Shown: positions 37,032 through 46,242, counted from the stretch's first letter. The stretch is DNA of 64,000 nucleotides from Kangiella taiwanensis (GCF_020005165.1 NZ_JAHCLT010000001.1:868001-932000); one strand, 5' to 3'. The notes: a model not told the origin generated them from the letters alone. Translations and numbers: made by a program.

Positions 37032-37595
37032 ATGGGAACAATTACGACAAACGACCTGCGCAATGGTACCAAACTGATCTTAGATGGCGAACCTTGCACG
37101 GTTGTTGACAACCAGTTTGTTCGTCCCGGCAAAGGCCAAGCATTCAGTAAAACAAAAGTATTATACTTGTTAACTGGGCGTACTGTTGAGAAAACTTTTA
37201 AATCAGGCGAAAGCATCGAAACAGCGGATGTAATTGATACCGATATGGATTACATCTACAACGATGGTGAATTCTGGTATTTCATGGATCCAAATACTTT
37301 TGAGCAAGTTCAAGCGGACGCTAACGCAGTGGGTGATGCTAAAAATTATCTGATCGAGCAAGATAAGTGCCAAGTTACTCTATGGAACGGTAGCCCAATT
37401 GCTGTGACGCCTCCAAACTTCGTGATTCTTGAAGTGACGGATACAGACCCAGGCTTACGCGGCGACACCTCAAGCGGTGGTTCAAAGCCAGCAACCATGC
37501 ATACCGGTGCTGTAGTTAAAGTACCGTTGTTTGTGAATATTGGCGATAAGCTGAAGGTTGATACGCGAAATGGGGAGTACGTTTCACGCGCCTAG
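37032..37595 (+). CDS. efp: Elongation factor P
   Basis: EF-P rescues ribosomes stalled at polyproline. Lys34 in VRPGKGQAF is the site that EpmA beta-lysylates. [44 protein letters not shown] is the standard C-terminus. ATG 37032 (187 aa) has AGAGGA upstream and is chosen over the TTG five codons earlier. Confidence 0.97.
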   Translation: MGTITTNDLRNGTKLILDGEPCTVVDNQFVRPGKGQAFSKTKVLYLLTGRTVEKTFKSGESIETADVIDTDMDYIYNDGEFWYFMDPNTFEQVQADANAVGDAKNYLIEQDKCQVTLWNGSPIAVTPPNFVILEVTDTDPGLRGDTSSGGSKPATMHTGAVVKVPLFVNIGDKLKVDTRNGEYVSRA

Positions 37596-37947
37596 CTTGC
37601 TAAATTCTCGCTATACAGCGTTACGTTGCTTTTTGAAAATGCTCACTTAGTTGATCTAAGCTCCGCGTTTCAAAAAGCAACAAGCCTTGTCTAGCAAGAA
37701 TTTGCCGGCGCTAGTGTGAGAAGATTCGTTTGTGTTTTGTTTGGAATTATTTTTTGCTCATTTACTGTTCGTAAACTCCGCAAAATAATTATTATCCGCC
37801 GCGTCCAAGCAAATTTTATCTCCATTAGGGTTTTGTTTGGACTTGGCTCGGCGTTTTAAATGTAAGTGCGCCTTGTCTAGCAAGAATTTTTTGACGCTAG
37901 GAGTATTCCCTTAGTAAGTGTTTATTCTCTTCTAACTCATAATCATT
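37596..37947. repeat. Paired long-hairpin element between efp and epmA
   Basis: This 352-base gap holds no gene. Hairpin 1 pairs 37625-37638 with 37668-37681 (14 bp perfect, GTTGCTTTTTGAAA). Its inner stem is CTTAG/CTAAG at 37646-37660. An outer imperfect arm pairs AAATTCTCGCTA (from about 37602) with TAGCAAGAATTT. Hairpin 2 pairs AATTATTTT (37745-37753) with AAAATAATT (37782-37790), with inner stem TTTAC/GTAAA. In both, GCTCA precedes and CTCCGC follows the inner stem. A 20-base direct repeat GCCTTGTCTAGCAAGAATTT occurs at 37684-37703 and 37870-37889. A terminator or promoter role cannot be excluded. Confidence 0.65.
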
Positions 37948-38901
37948 ATGCCTAACTGGAAACCAACCGCTTCAATCGAAACTCTTAAAGCGCGCGCTGA
38001 GATTATGGCGCAGGTGCGTCAGTTTTTTTCAGAGCGGGATATCCTAGAAGTAGAAACACCCTTACTGAGTCAGTACAGTGTGACGGATCGCTATATGAAG
38101 TCTTTCGCGGTAAAGGATTTCATGGGTGAGGACGGTTATCTTCAAACGTCACCTGAGTATGCGATGAAGCGTTTACTAGCGGCTGGTTCAGGTTCGATTT
38201 ATCAAATCTGCAAAGCGTTTCGTCAGGATGAGCTGGGTCGTCGGCATAACCCAGAGTTTACAATGCTGGAGTGGTATGTTGAGGGATTTGACCACCATCA
38301 GCTCATGGAGCAGCTGTTTGAATTACTGGGTACCTTATCTTCAAGTCCACTAAAAAAGGTATCTTTGACTTATCAAAGTGCTTTTGAGCGCTACCTCAAT
38401 ATCAATCTTTTTACTATTTCAGATGCTGAGCTACAGGCACTGAGTGAGCAGTTGTTAGGTGACTTACCTCAAGATTTAGAGCGAGATGACCATTTAGCCT
38501 TATTGTTCGAAGACCGTATCGAGCCAGAATTGGGGAAGGGCGATGAAGTATGTTTTGTGCACGGTTATCCGGTGAGTCAGGCCGCATTGGCTAGGGTTGA
38601 TGAAAACAATCCTGACACAGCGTGTCGCTTTGAAGTCTATTGGCATGGAGTTGAGTTGGCGAACGGTTTTTATGAGTTGGCTGATGTGGCAGAGCAACGT
38701 CGTCGATTTGAAGCGGATAATACATGGCGCAAAGAAAATGGGCTGCCTCAGATGCCCATAGACGAACACTTTATGGCAGCCCTAGATGTTGGCCTCCCCG
38801 AGTGTGCTGGCGTAGCCTTGGGTCTCGATCGTCTTATTATGATTTTGTTGGAGCTAAGTGATCTGACCGAAGTGATTGCATTCCCTGCAAATAGGGCCTA
38901 A
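37948..38901 (+). CDS. epmA: EF-P--(R)-beta-lysine ligase
   Basis: EpmA (PoxA/GenX) is a truncated class II lysyl-tRNA synthetase lacking the anticodon domain that attaches beta-lysine to EF-P. Motif 2 region FRQDELGRRHNPEFTMLEWY and motif 3 region GVALGLDRLIMILL are clear. At 317 aa the length is typical. It follows efp after the hairpin element. Confidence 0.95.
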   Translation: MPNWKPTASIETLKARAEIMAQVRQFFSERDILEVETPLLSQYSVTDRYMKSFAVKDFMGEDGYLQTSPEYAMKRLLAAGSGSIYQICKAFRQDELGRRHNPEFTMLEWYVEGFDHHQLMEQLFELLGTLSSSPLKKVSLTYQSAFERYLNINLFTISDAELQALSEQLLGDLPQDLERDDHLALLFEDRIEPELGKGDEVCFVHGYPVSQAALARVDENNPDTACRFEVYWHGVELANGFYELADVAEQRRRFEADNTWRKENGLPQMPIDEHFMAALDVGLPECAGVALGLDRLIMILLELSDLTEVIAFPANRA

Positions 38902-38905
38902 GCCC

Positions 38906-39259
38906 TTAGGCTGCCGTCGGGGTAAGCTCTGGTGAAATATTGGCCTCCTTTTCTACTGCTTTAATAATTTTGATGTAGGTTCGCTGGTCAGTTGAAGCGA
39001 TCAAACGTCGCTTATCTTCAAGTTTGGCCATGAAAAACACTTGATCTCGACTAGCTGTTTCAATGTATTCTTTGGTTGCTTCATCAGTGTCCAATAGTAA
39101 CAAGAATTCTTCTGTGGCTTTGCTTATTGATGTTACTTGTTGCGCCGAGACGGTTTCACAAAGGTAGTGATTTTCATCACCAGGCAAAGTGAAGTTTCGA
39201 ATGGTAAAACGACCGACTCCAGTAGGAAAGTCTCCAGCTATAACGGTGAGTTTGGACAT
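38906..39259 (-). CDS. Unrecognised small protein, paralogue of the next gene (117 aa)
   Basis: I do not recognise the family. The N-terminal half shares a conserved core with the gene at 39509: MSKxTxxAGDFPxGxGxFTxRNFTLPGD, then NHYLCETV. A later shared pattern is DxRRxIAxTD. There is no signal peptide or membrane helix, so it is probably cytoplasmic. An AGG ribosome site precedes ATG 39259. The stop lies 4 bases from the convergent epmA stop. Confidence 0.7.
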   Translation of the reverse strand: MSKLTVIAGDFPTGVGRFTIRNFTLPGDENHYLCETVSAQQVTSISKATEEFLLLLDTDEATKEYIETASRDQVFFMAKLEDKRRLIASTDQRTYIKIIKAVEKEANISPELTPTAA

Positions 39260-39508
39260 TTTCTTACCTCATGATTCCTTCAAACTAAGTGAATGACTCT
39301 TAAATCCATCTTGAAGTTTGCTTCTACAACTAAAAGATGTATTTGAAAGTTGTTTTTATCTATTTTTATCGAACGAAAAATAAACAGTCAAACAAATAGG
39401 CTCTTTTCATCAAAGAGTTGAGACGGGGTTATTATTTTGTGCAAATTTGACTTGCAGTTAAAGCGTAACTGCTTGAAGTGTAAGTTAAAAATGCATCAAA
39501 AAATCGAT

Positions 39509-39886
39509 TTAAGCACTAGTCGCCATGCTGACTTGATCGGCGTTTTGACTCCGTTTGATCGACTTTTTAATTTTATGGAAAGTGACATCGTCAGTCTCAG
39601 CAATAAATCGCCTCTGATCAGAGAGCCTGACCATAAAGATAATTTCATGTTCGTCCGCGATTTTTATCTTTTCTTCTAACTCTAACTGTATCTCTTCAGC
39701 GACGGCAGGATCTTTATTAAGCAGTAAAGCCATTTTAGGGTTCGCTGTATTAATAAACTCAACCTGAGTAACGCAGACAGTTTCGCATAGATAATGATTT
39801 TGATCGCCCGGCAACGTGAAATTGCGGAATGTAAAGTACCCAGTCCCTCTGGGAAAATCACCTGCTAGTATTGTTACTTTTGACAT
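39509..39886 (-). CDS. Unrecognised small protein, paralogue of the previous gene (125 aa)
   Basis: It shares the core AGDFP, FRNFTLPGD and NHYLCETV with its neighbour and has an extra acidic helix-forming segment in the middle (EEIQLELEEKIKIADEHEI). A strong GGAGG lies before ATG 39886. The 249-base gap to the neighbour is AT-rich and shows nothing I can name. Tandem duplication is the simplest origin. Its function is unknown. Confidence 0.7.
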   Translation of the reverse strand: MSKVTILAGDFPRGTGYFTFRNFTLPGDQNHYLCETVCVTQVEFINTANPKMALLLNKDPAVAEEIQLELEEKIKIADEHEIIFMVRLSDQRRFIAETDDVTFHKIKKSIKRSQNADQVSMATSA

Positions 39887-40049
39887 GGCCTATTGCCTCC
39901 TTGACACATGTTATGGTCGCCCTTCAATGAGGGGTATTTCCTTATTCAGCTATGGTGATACATTGTTTATTATTTGTACTGTTATTACAGTCATACTCCT
40001 AAATGTGACGCAATTCAAGGTTTTTTGTATCTCAAAAGTAAAGGTTTGT

Positions 40050-40973
40050 CTAAACACTCTCTATAAGCCATTGATTTATAAGCTTTCTAGAAATTGAGTA
40101 TTCAAAAGGTAGTACCAGTTCACCTGTCTCCACAGCTTCCTTGAGGGCGGTACGAGAAAACCATCGAGCATCCTCTAACTCTTTATCCAGCAGTGAAATT
40201 TGGTTGCTTTGTGCCTCTGCTGTAAAGCCGACCATCAATGACTGAGGAAATGGCCATGGTTGAGACTGGTAATAACGGACTTGGCTCAGAGCCAGCCCTG
40301 TTTCCTCATAGGCTTCGCGAACAACTGCTTGTTCTAACGTTTCTCCTGGCTCAACAAAGCCAGCAATGACGGAGTAGCGTTTTTCTGGCCAAGACTTCTG
40401 TCGTCCAAGTAGTAGCTCGTCTTGATAGGTTATGGCGCAGATAACGGCACTATCGGTACGTGGGAAATGCTGTTGTTGGCACTGAGCATGACTGCATATT
40501 CGTACAAATCCCGCTTGGGCCGCATAAGTTTTATGGCCGCAATATCCGCAATATTGATGGGTGTTGTGCCAATGTTCGATAGCAATAGCCACATTACAAA
40601 CGTGTGCTTCTTCCGGTGATAGACGTTTGAAAAGCTCCCTTAGTCCACATAGCTCAATTGATGGGGCTTGGTCATCCAAAGTCACATGATTGAGTAAGTC
40701 GACTGATTTCAGGCGGTATGTAAAGTAGTGCTTACTATCGACTTCGCCTAGGTATATCAGGTGCTTTCGGGCGGGAGGCTGGGATTTGAAGTGCAGTTGC
40801 CGGTAGCTTAACCAAAGTGGAGCCAAGTGCTTATCATTTACCTCACAAGCGATAGATTGTTGATAAACAGGTAGATAATAGGCGTCGCTGCTAGAGATGA
40901 TAGGTGTAATAAAGTCGTCAGTATGTCGAACATCGCCGTGGCGATTGAGAGGGTTTGTCTGAAATGCAAACAT
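40050..40973 (-). CDS. nudC: NAD(+)/NADH diphosphatase, RNA NAD-cap hydrolase
   Basis: NudC cleaves NADH and removes NAD caps from RNA. The zinc site CGYCGH...CSHAQC (around residues 140-165) and the Nudix box GFVEPGETLEQAVVREAYEETG followed by SQPWPFPQSLM, the NudC specificity motif, are all present. At 307 aa it is a normal length. It follows the YeiH-family gene by 12 bases, probably in one transcript. Confidence 0.95.
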   Translation of the reverse strand: MFAFQTNPLNRHGDVRHTDDFITPIISSSDAYYLPVYQQSIACEVNDKHLAPLWLSYRQLHFKSQPPARKHLIYLGEVDSKHYFTYRLKSVDLLNHVTLDDQAPSIELCGLRELFKRLSPEEAHVCNVAIAIEHWHNTHQYCGYCGHKTYAAQAGFVRICSHAQCQQQHFPRTDSAVICAITYQDELLLGRQKSWPEKRYSVIAGFVEPGETLEQAVVREAYEETGLALSQVRYYQSQPWPFPQSLMVGFTAEAQSNQISLLDKELEDARWFSRTALKEAVETGELVLPFEYSISRKLINQWLIESV

Positions 40974-40985
40974 GCGATCAGTCCA

Positions 40986-41927
40986 TTACCAATATAAAAC
41001 TACCAGCAGGGTAGTGATAGAAAGTATGAGCCATAAGATTAACCCAAGCAGCATAGCTTTAATAGGGATGGTTTTGATGGCTTGTTTATTCAAACTGGTG
41101 CCCATCCATAACAAACTCAAAGCAAAGAGGTTCTTAGCCGCAGGTTGAATATACTCGGCAAACGTACTTAGATTGACGAAACTTCCGATGCTACTGGCGA
41201 GCAAGAAAAACAGAATAAAGAGTGGAATCGTTAACCGGAACTTGCCGGAACGAACTGCAAAGGATGCTATGAGTGCTACAGGTATGATCCACAGTGCGCG
41301 TGCTAGTTTCGCCGTGGTTGCGATTTCCAAAGCCTCGGAACCATAATCTGCTGCTGCCCCGACTACGCTGCTAGTATCGTGGATACCGAGTGCTGCCCAG
41401 ATACCAAACTGTTGTTGGCTGAGTTCTAACCAATGCCCGATGGCGGGATAAACAAATAACGCTACTGCGTTTAGTAAAAACACGATGGCCAAAGAGACAA
41501 CCATTTGTTGTTGGTCGGCCTTGATAGAGGAACCTACGGCAGCGATGGCGCTACCGCCACAAATCGCTGTACCAGAGCTGATGAGCCAACTTTGGTGTTT
41601 GTCCAACTGAAAGAGTTTTCCAAGAAGCAGTCCTAAGAGAATGGCACTTGCGATAACGATTACGGTAAGCCAAAAACTGTCCCCAGCGTTATTGACCAGC
41701 TCACCGAAGGGCAGGGTAAAGCCAAGTAAAACAATGGCGACTTTAAGTAACAGGCTGGCCCAAGAGCCTAGGGGAAGACTGTGAGAACCTGAGAAAAACC
41801 AACCCCAAAGGAGTCCAGCTGCTAATGCGTAACTGGCTTTCAAAAAACCAACCACACATAAAATTGTGAGGATAATCAATAAGATATTTGATAGACGCTG
41901 AAAGTTTTTATAGTCCTGCAAAGCCAT
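40986..41927 (-). CDS. YeiH-family (UPF0324) membrane protein (313 aa)
   Basis: About nine hydrophobic helices and the family phrases WLISSGTAICGGSAIAAVGS and IHDTSSVVGAAADYG identify the YeiH/UPF0324 (PF03601) family, annotated as putative sulfate exporters. The substrate is not established. It is upstream of nudC and codirectional. Confidence 0.87.
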   Translation of the reverse strand: MALQDYKNFQRLSNILLIILTILCVVGFLKASYALAAGLLWGWFFSGSHSLPLGSWASLLLKVAIVLLGFTLPFGELVNNAGDSFWLTVIVIASAILLGLLLGKLFQLDKHQSWLISSGTAICGGSAIAAVGSSIKADQQQMVVSLAIVFLLNAVALFVYPAIGHWLELSQQQFGIWAALGIHDTSSVVGAAADYGSEALEIATTAKLARALWIIPVALIASFAVRSGKFRLTIPLFILFFLLASSIGSFVNLSTFAEYIQPAAKNLFALSLLWMGTSLNKQAIKTIPIKAMLLGLILWLILSITTLLVVLYW

Positions 41928-42043
41928 CTTCTTATATTAGAAACTCTTAAACTTAGGCGCACAGTGTACGCTTCTAAGCACTTATATTCACCTACTAATT
42001 GAGGCTGAGATTAAAAAATATGCTAAAAATGCTTTACTGATTA

Positions 42044-42067
42044 GGTGTTATATGTAAGTATAACACC
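42044..42067. promoter_or_regulatory. Palindromic operator of the GntR/ABC operon
   Basis: A perfect 9-bp inverted repeat GGTGTTATA / TATAACACC with a 6-base spacer lies 115 bases before the GntR gene. The site is AT-rich and of the size bound by YtrA-type repressors, so autoregulation is likely. Confidence 0.6.
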
Positions 42068-42181
42068 ATATCGGTATGACACGTGACAGGTTTAACAACT
42101 GGCTCGGCGACATACTGACTCTTAAGCAGGCTCTGACATAGTCACAATATGAGGGGCTGAGACGTAAAAGGTAATGATGGT

Positions 42182-42556
42182 ATGCAGATACAGTGGGATG
42201 ACTCACAACCAATCTACCTCCAACTGAGGGATCGTGTACAAAACATGATTCTCGAGGGAAATCTAGCGGAAGGTGAAGCTTTGCCGTCGGTAAGAACGGT
42301 GTCAGCGGAATATCAGCTGAATCCAATTACCGTGTCAAAGGCTTACCAGTTGTTAGTGGATGATCAGTTGGCAGAGAAAAAGCGAGGACTAGGTATGTTT
42401 GTAGTAGATGGCGCAAAAGATAAATTATTGCAGCAGGAACGTGAAGTGTTTTTAACCACTGAGCTGCCTGCCTTGTTAAGAAAATTAAAACGATTAAATA
42501 TTACAAGAGAAGAGCTGCTGGATGCGCTCGATAAGGAGGAATTGGATAATGGCTAG
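42182..42556 (+). CDS. GntR-family regulator, YtrA subgroup (124 aa)
   Basis: A short GntR regulator: the winged helix-turn-helix (about residues 8-75, IYLQLRDRVQNMILEGNLAEGEALPSVRTVSAEYQLNPITVSKAYQLL) is followed only by a short helical tail, as in YtrA proteins. These repress neighbouring ABC transporter genes. It overlaps the ATPase gene by 8 bases. Confidence 0.9.
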   Translation: MQIQWDDSQPIYLQLRDRVQNMILEGNLAEGEALPSVRTVSAEYQLNPITVSKAYQLLVDDQLAEKKRGLGMFVVDGAKDKLLQQEREVFLTTELPALLRKLKRLNITREELLDALDKEELDNG

Positions 42557-43406
42557 TGTCATTTCAGCAAATAATGTGAACAAGTCGTACGGCGACTTTA
42601 AAGCATTAAATGATGTCAACTTTAGCTTAGACAAGGGGCGTATTTTGGGACTGATTGGCCCAAACGGCGCAGGCAAAACGACCTTGTTAAAGGCTGTTTT
42701 AGGCTTGACTAACTATTCTGGGGATTTAAAGGTTCTTGGCTTAGACCCACACAAGCAACGTGATGAACTGATGCAGCGGGTATGCTTTGTGGCTGATGTG
42801 GCGGTATTGCCGCGTTGGATTAAAGTCAGCCAAGCCATAGATTTTGTGGAGGGAGTCCACCCTAAGTTTAATAGAGAGCTGTGCGAAAAGTACCTTGCTG
42901 AAACCAAAATAAAGCGTGACAGCAAAGTCAAAGCCTTATCGAAAGGCATGGTGGCGCAGCTACATTTGGCGCTGATCATGGCAATTGACGCAGATTTATT
43001 GATACTGGATGAGCCGACTTTGGGCTTAGATATCCTTTACCGTAAGTCATTTTATGAAACGTTGCTCAATGATTACTTTGATTCTGAGCGTACGATTATT
43101 ATCACCACGCACCAAGTTGAAGAAATCGAGCACATTCTAAGCGACTTGGTGTTTATCCAAGACGGACGAATTGTATTGGATGACAGCATGGAAGAGGTAG
43201 GGCAGTCATACTTCGAGGTGATGGTAGAGAAGGAGTTTGAAGATGCGGCATTAGCATTGAAGCCAATAAATGTACGTGAAGTTTTTGGGCAAAAAGTATG
43301 CCTTTTTAACGGTGTCGAACGTAGCCAAGTTGAGGAATTCGGTAAAGTGAGGAAACCCAGTGTGGCGGATCTGTTTGTGGCAAAAATGAAAGGAGATGTC
43401 GCATGA
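42549..43406 (+). CDS. ABC transporter ATP-binding protein (285 aa)
   Basis: Walker A GPNGAGKTT, signature LSKGMVAQ, Walker B LLILDEPTLGLD and the switch His in ITTHQVEE are complete. GGAGGA precedes ATG 42549, which is preferred to the upstream in-frame ATG at 42522. It pairs with the permease gene that overlaps it by 4 bases. YtrB-like transporters are often induced by cell-envelope stress; the substrate is unknown. Confidence 0.93.
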   Translation: MASVISANNVNKSYGDFKALNDVNFSLDKGRILGLIGPNGAGKTTLLKAVLGLTNYSGDLKVLGLDPHKQRDELMQRVCFVADVAVLPRWIKVSQAIDFVEGVHPKFNRELCEKYLAETKIKRDSKVKALSKGMVAQLHLALIMAIDADLLILDEPTLGLDILYRKSFYETLLNDYFDSERTIIITTHQVEEIEHILSDLVFIQDGRIVLDDSMEEVGQSYFEVMVEKEFEDAALALKPINVREVFGQKVCLFNGVERSQVEEFGKVRKPSVADLFVAKMKGDVA

Positions 43407-44362
43407 ATACTTTCGTAACGTTATTGAAACGTGAGTACTGGGAAAGCAAAACTAGCTTTTTATGGGTTCCGTTAGTGATTACGGGAATCACCATATTCAC
43501 TGCGGTGCTTGGGTTAATTATTGCATCAACAGGCAATATCGAAACGGGCGAGTTTGGCTCGCACGATCTGGGCAGCTTATTCAAGCTCTATGATGTGTCC
43601 GTTGATCCAGATATAAAAGCCTTTGCGACACAAAGTGCACTCTATTCTGGCGTCTATAGTTATTATCTAGTGTTGGCGATAGTTGGCTTTTTCTACTGCT
43701 TAGGCTCTTTGTATGACGATCGAAAAGACAAAAGTATTCTGTTCTGGAAGTCGATGCCTGTGTCAGATTCACAGACTGTGTTATCAAAATTTGTGTCTGT
43801 TGCTGTGGTCGCACCGTTCTTATACTGGCTGGTGATTATAGCGACTAACCTCATGATGTTGGTCATCGGTACGATTTTCGCTTGGTTATCGGGTGTAGAC
43901 GCGTGGAGCGCACTGTGGGCTAATTCAGGATTCTTCAAAGTAGCGATTTACCAGTTCGGTGCTATTTATATGGCAATGTTGTGGGCAATTCCTTTTGTTG
44001 GCTACTTGTTACTGATTTCTAGCTGGACCAAAAAAGTACCGTTTCTAGTTGCGACAGTACCGCCTGTTCTGGTCGTGATCGCTGAAGGTATGATTTTTAA
44101 GACGGCGAATGTTGCATCATTTTTAGGCGAGAAATTGTTCGGAGTTGTGCAGGCGTTAATTGCACCATTTAACTCACTAGCTCGTGAGTTTTCACAGAAG
44201 CGCGCTGAAATCGAAGATGATCTACCTATTTTCGACGAGTTTGAATTTCTAAGTTTTGGCCAGCAGTTTCAGGACTCAGGTTTTTGGATAGGTTTATTAC
44301 TTGGTGCGGCGATGATTGCTGGTGCGATATACATCCGTCGTTTCCGTGACGAAGCATTTTAA
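43403..44362 (+). CDS. ABC-2 type transporter permease (319 aa)
   Basis: The protein has about six membrane segments: residues about 20-42, 75-95, 130-158, 175-202, 210-232 and 295-315, in the ABC-2 layout. It starts with TLLKREYWESKTSF, typical of this group. It is translationally coupled to the ATPase gene. Confidence 0.87.
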   Translation: MNTFVTLLKREYWESKTSFLWVPLVITGITIFTAVLGLIIASTGNIETGEFGSHDLGSLFKLYDVSVDPDIKAFATQSALYSGVYSYYLVLAIVGFFYCLGSLYDDRKDKSILFWKSMPVSDSQTVLSKFVSVAVVAPFLYWLVIIATNLMMLVIGTIFAWLSGVDAWSALWANSGFFKVAIYQFGAIYMAMLWAIPFVGYLLLISSWTKKVPFLVATVPPVLVVIAEGMIFKTANVASFLGEKLFGVVQALIAPFNSLAREFSQKRAEIEDDLPIFDEFEFLSFGQQFQDSGFWIGLLLGAAMIAGAIYIRRFRDEAF

Positions 44363-44393
44363 TTGAGTGCGATGATAATTTAAGGAGGCACTT

Positions 44394-44582
44394 ATGACGT
44401 ATAACAGGAAAACCAGTAAACGTGTGAGTCAAATCTGTTTGTATATAGCCATTGCAGCAATAGGGTATACCATCGCTGCAAAGCTGAACCGCGTACAACC
44501 AGAGGTGGGTGTTCTCAACAGCTTAGAAACGGTTGAGTCTATCCATAAGGGAATAAAAAATATTTTTGTAACGTTGGATTAA
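44394..44582 (+). CDS. Small single-span membrane protein (62 aa)
   Basis: A strong AAGGAGG lies 7 bases before the ATG. The product has a basic N-terminus (NRKTSKRVSQ) and one membrane helix (ICLYIAIAAIGYTIAAKL). It closes the GntR/ABC operon and its stop is 1 base from the convergent TetR stop. I do not recognise it; a small transporter subunit is possible. Confidence 0.6.
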   Translation: MTYNRKTSKRVSQICLYIAIAAIGYTIAAKLNRVQPEVGVLNSLETVESIHKGIKNIFVTLD

Positions 44583-44583
44583 G

Positions 44584-45186
44584 CTAGTTTCTTACCCAGT
44601 GCATGAGTCCTGACACAGATTCGTCTGCGATGGACTCAAGCTCACTTTCACTAAAATGGACTTTCAGTTTGAGAAGTAGTGGCCAAAGGACGCGTTCTTT
44701 GAGAATACCGAAAAAAATCTCTGCTGCGATGTCAGCTTTCTTCACCACGGTCTCATCGAAGGTAAATTCCGATAATAATTTGGTCAAAGACTGCATAATC
44801 GGAATTTTAACGTACTGTAAGAAGTTAATCGGTACCTGTGGGTGGTGCTCGGCTTCCGATATGATTACTCGAAATAGAGCCACCGTATCAGGCTGAACTA
44901 AAATTCGAACAATTCTCTGAGAGAACTTTCGTAGACGCTCCTCTGGTGAGCCCGACATATGGTCAATATCTGGTATCTTACTGACAACGCGTTTATTGAC
45001 TTCTTCTAATCCTGCAATAAATAAGGACTCTTTATTATCAAAATGATTATAGAGTGTGATCTTTGATACTTTGGCAGCTGATGCGATTTGCTCAATGCTT
45101 GTCTTAGATACGCCTTGCTTCAAAAACATTTTGATAGCGGTATCAAGAATATGTTCTCTTTTCGGTAATTGTTTCTTCTGGGGCAT
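44584..45186 (-). CDS. TetR-family regulator of the fatty-amine-like cluster (200 aa)
   Basis: Residues about 10-60 form the TetR DNA-binding domain (ILDTAIKMFLKQGVSKTSIEQIASAAKVSKITLYNHFDNKESLF). The C-terminal ligand domain resembles the AefR group. It lies downstream of the alpha/beta hydrolase gene in the same direction, and that unit is divergent from the large biosynthetic operon. Two 19-bp near-palindromes in the divergent promoter are good candidate operators, so it likely controls both units in response to a lipid-like ligand (inference). Confidence 0.88.
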   Translation of the reverse strand: MPQKKQLPKREHILDTAIKMFLKQGVSKTSIEQIASAAKVSKITLYNHFDNKESLFIAGLEEVNKRVVSKIPDIDHMSGSPEERLRKFSQRIVRILVQPDTVALFRVIISEAEHHPQVPINFLQYVKIPIMQSLTKLLSEFTFDETVVKKADIAAEIFFGILKERVLWPLLLKLKVHFSESELESIADESVSGLMHWVRN

Positions 45187-45235
45187 ATTATAAGTTCTTT
45201 TTATATGGCTATCGCTGTCAATGCACTAGACGAGC

Positions 45236-46192
45236 TCAGTCTAGCACAGTTTCTAAGGCTTGGGTATCTGACAAAAAATGCACTACAGCGTTGATTACTT
45301 CGGGGTTTGTGAGGATACGTTTGTGTCCCAGCCCCTCGGTTAACTGTAGCTCACTTCCCTCCCAGTTTTCATGAATTAAAACCCCCTCTTCGTAGGGAAC
45401 TTCTTTATCATTTTTATCATGAATTATCATAGCCTTAGCTGAGCTTTTGCGAGCATTCATGTAAGTTGAAAACTCATTCCATATATTTGTATTTTGTGTA
45501 ACAAACCGATGCTCGATATGCTGAGACAGACTTTCTGTGACCCTGTTAGTTAAGCCAAGAATTGCTTGAAACTTATAGACCAGTCCTTTGAAATGAGACG
45601 GTGTACTGATAGTTACAACTTTATCGGTATTGAGACCATTATTGATAGAGTAGGCGGTACAAATAGCCCCAAAAGAGTGGGCGATGACCCCTGCAAACCG
45701 ACCAAACTGGTTTTGCAAATATACTATAACTCGATGAAACTCTAGAATATCTGTGTGCTTCCCTGAAGAGAGGCCGTGTCCAGGCGCATCAAATGAGATA
45801 ACGTTATATCCTGCTTCTAAAAGCTTGAATACAAACTCATGAAACTGGCTTGCACGTCCCTCCCAACCATGAACTAAGAGAACAGTATTATCATAGAGTA
45901 GAGACTCGTTGGAAGTTTGCCATTGATACAGCTTAACCGTTTTGTCATCAGACAATTTGAAAGTGCGGTGCTCTGCCTTCTTGATGATACTGATTTCTGC
46001 AGATGATGGTTTAAACTTCCTAGGTTTAAACCACAAATCACTAGCTATTTTGCCTGCCTTGTTAACAAATAATTTATCACCGAGTTTAAAAAAGAGGTGT
46101 AAGGCCTTCGCTATTGGGTGGCTCGACTGCTTAGTATTTCCCTTAAGTGTAATTGCTTCATCGATATTTGTTTCTACGCTACCCATCGTCAT
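45236..46192 (-). CDS. Alpha/beta hydrolase (318 aa)
   Basis: The fold is clear: LLVHGWEGRASQFHEF (oxyanion region), ISFDAPGHGLSSG and the nucleophile elbow VIAHSFGAIC with Ser. An Asp (in IHDKNDKEVP) and a His (GLGHKRIL) complete the triad. The elbow is AHSFG rather than GHSxG. An esterase or thioesterase role is plausible; the substrate is unknown. The gene is divergent from the large operon. Confidence 0.85.
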   Translation of the reverse strand: MTMGSVETNIDEAITLKGNTKQSSHPIAKALHLFFKLGDKLFVNKAGKIASDLWFKPRKFKPSSAEISIIKKAEHRTFKLSDDKTVKLYQWQTSNESLLYDNTVLLVHGWEGRASQFHEFVFKLLEAGYNVISFDAPGHGLSSGKHTDILEFHRVIVYLQNQFGRFAGVIAHSFGAICTAYSINNGLNTDKVVTISTPSHFKGLVYKFQAILGLTNRVTESLSQHIEHRFVTQNTNIWNEFSTYMNARKSSAKAMIIHDKNDKEVPYEEGVLIHENWEGSELQLTEGLGHKRILTNPEVINAVVHFLSDTQALETVLD

Positions 46193-46223
46193 ATTCCTGT
46201 AACTTTGAATTGCTACATATAGT

Positions 46224-46242
46224 AAACTGTACCGTATAGTTT
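46224..46242. promoter_or_regulatory. Candidate TetR operator, copy 1
   Basis: AAACTGTACCGTATAGTTT is a 19-bp near-perfect palindrome (one mismatched pair around a central C). It is located just upstream of the hydrolase/tetR unit. Confidence 0.65.

Noticed and set aside
37596-37947. The repeats between efp and epmA as a CRISPR array.
   Set aside because: The repeats are inverted hairpins and a single direct repeat pair; there is no regular repeat-spacer pattern and no cas gene.
39437-39679. An 80-codon plus-strand frame between and into the paralogous small genes.
   Set aside because: Most of it overlaps the better-supported minus-strand gene, and it has no clear ribosome site or recognisable product.
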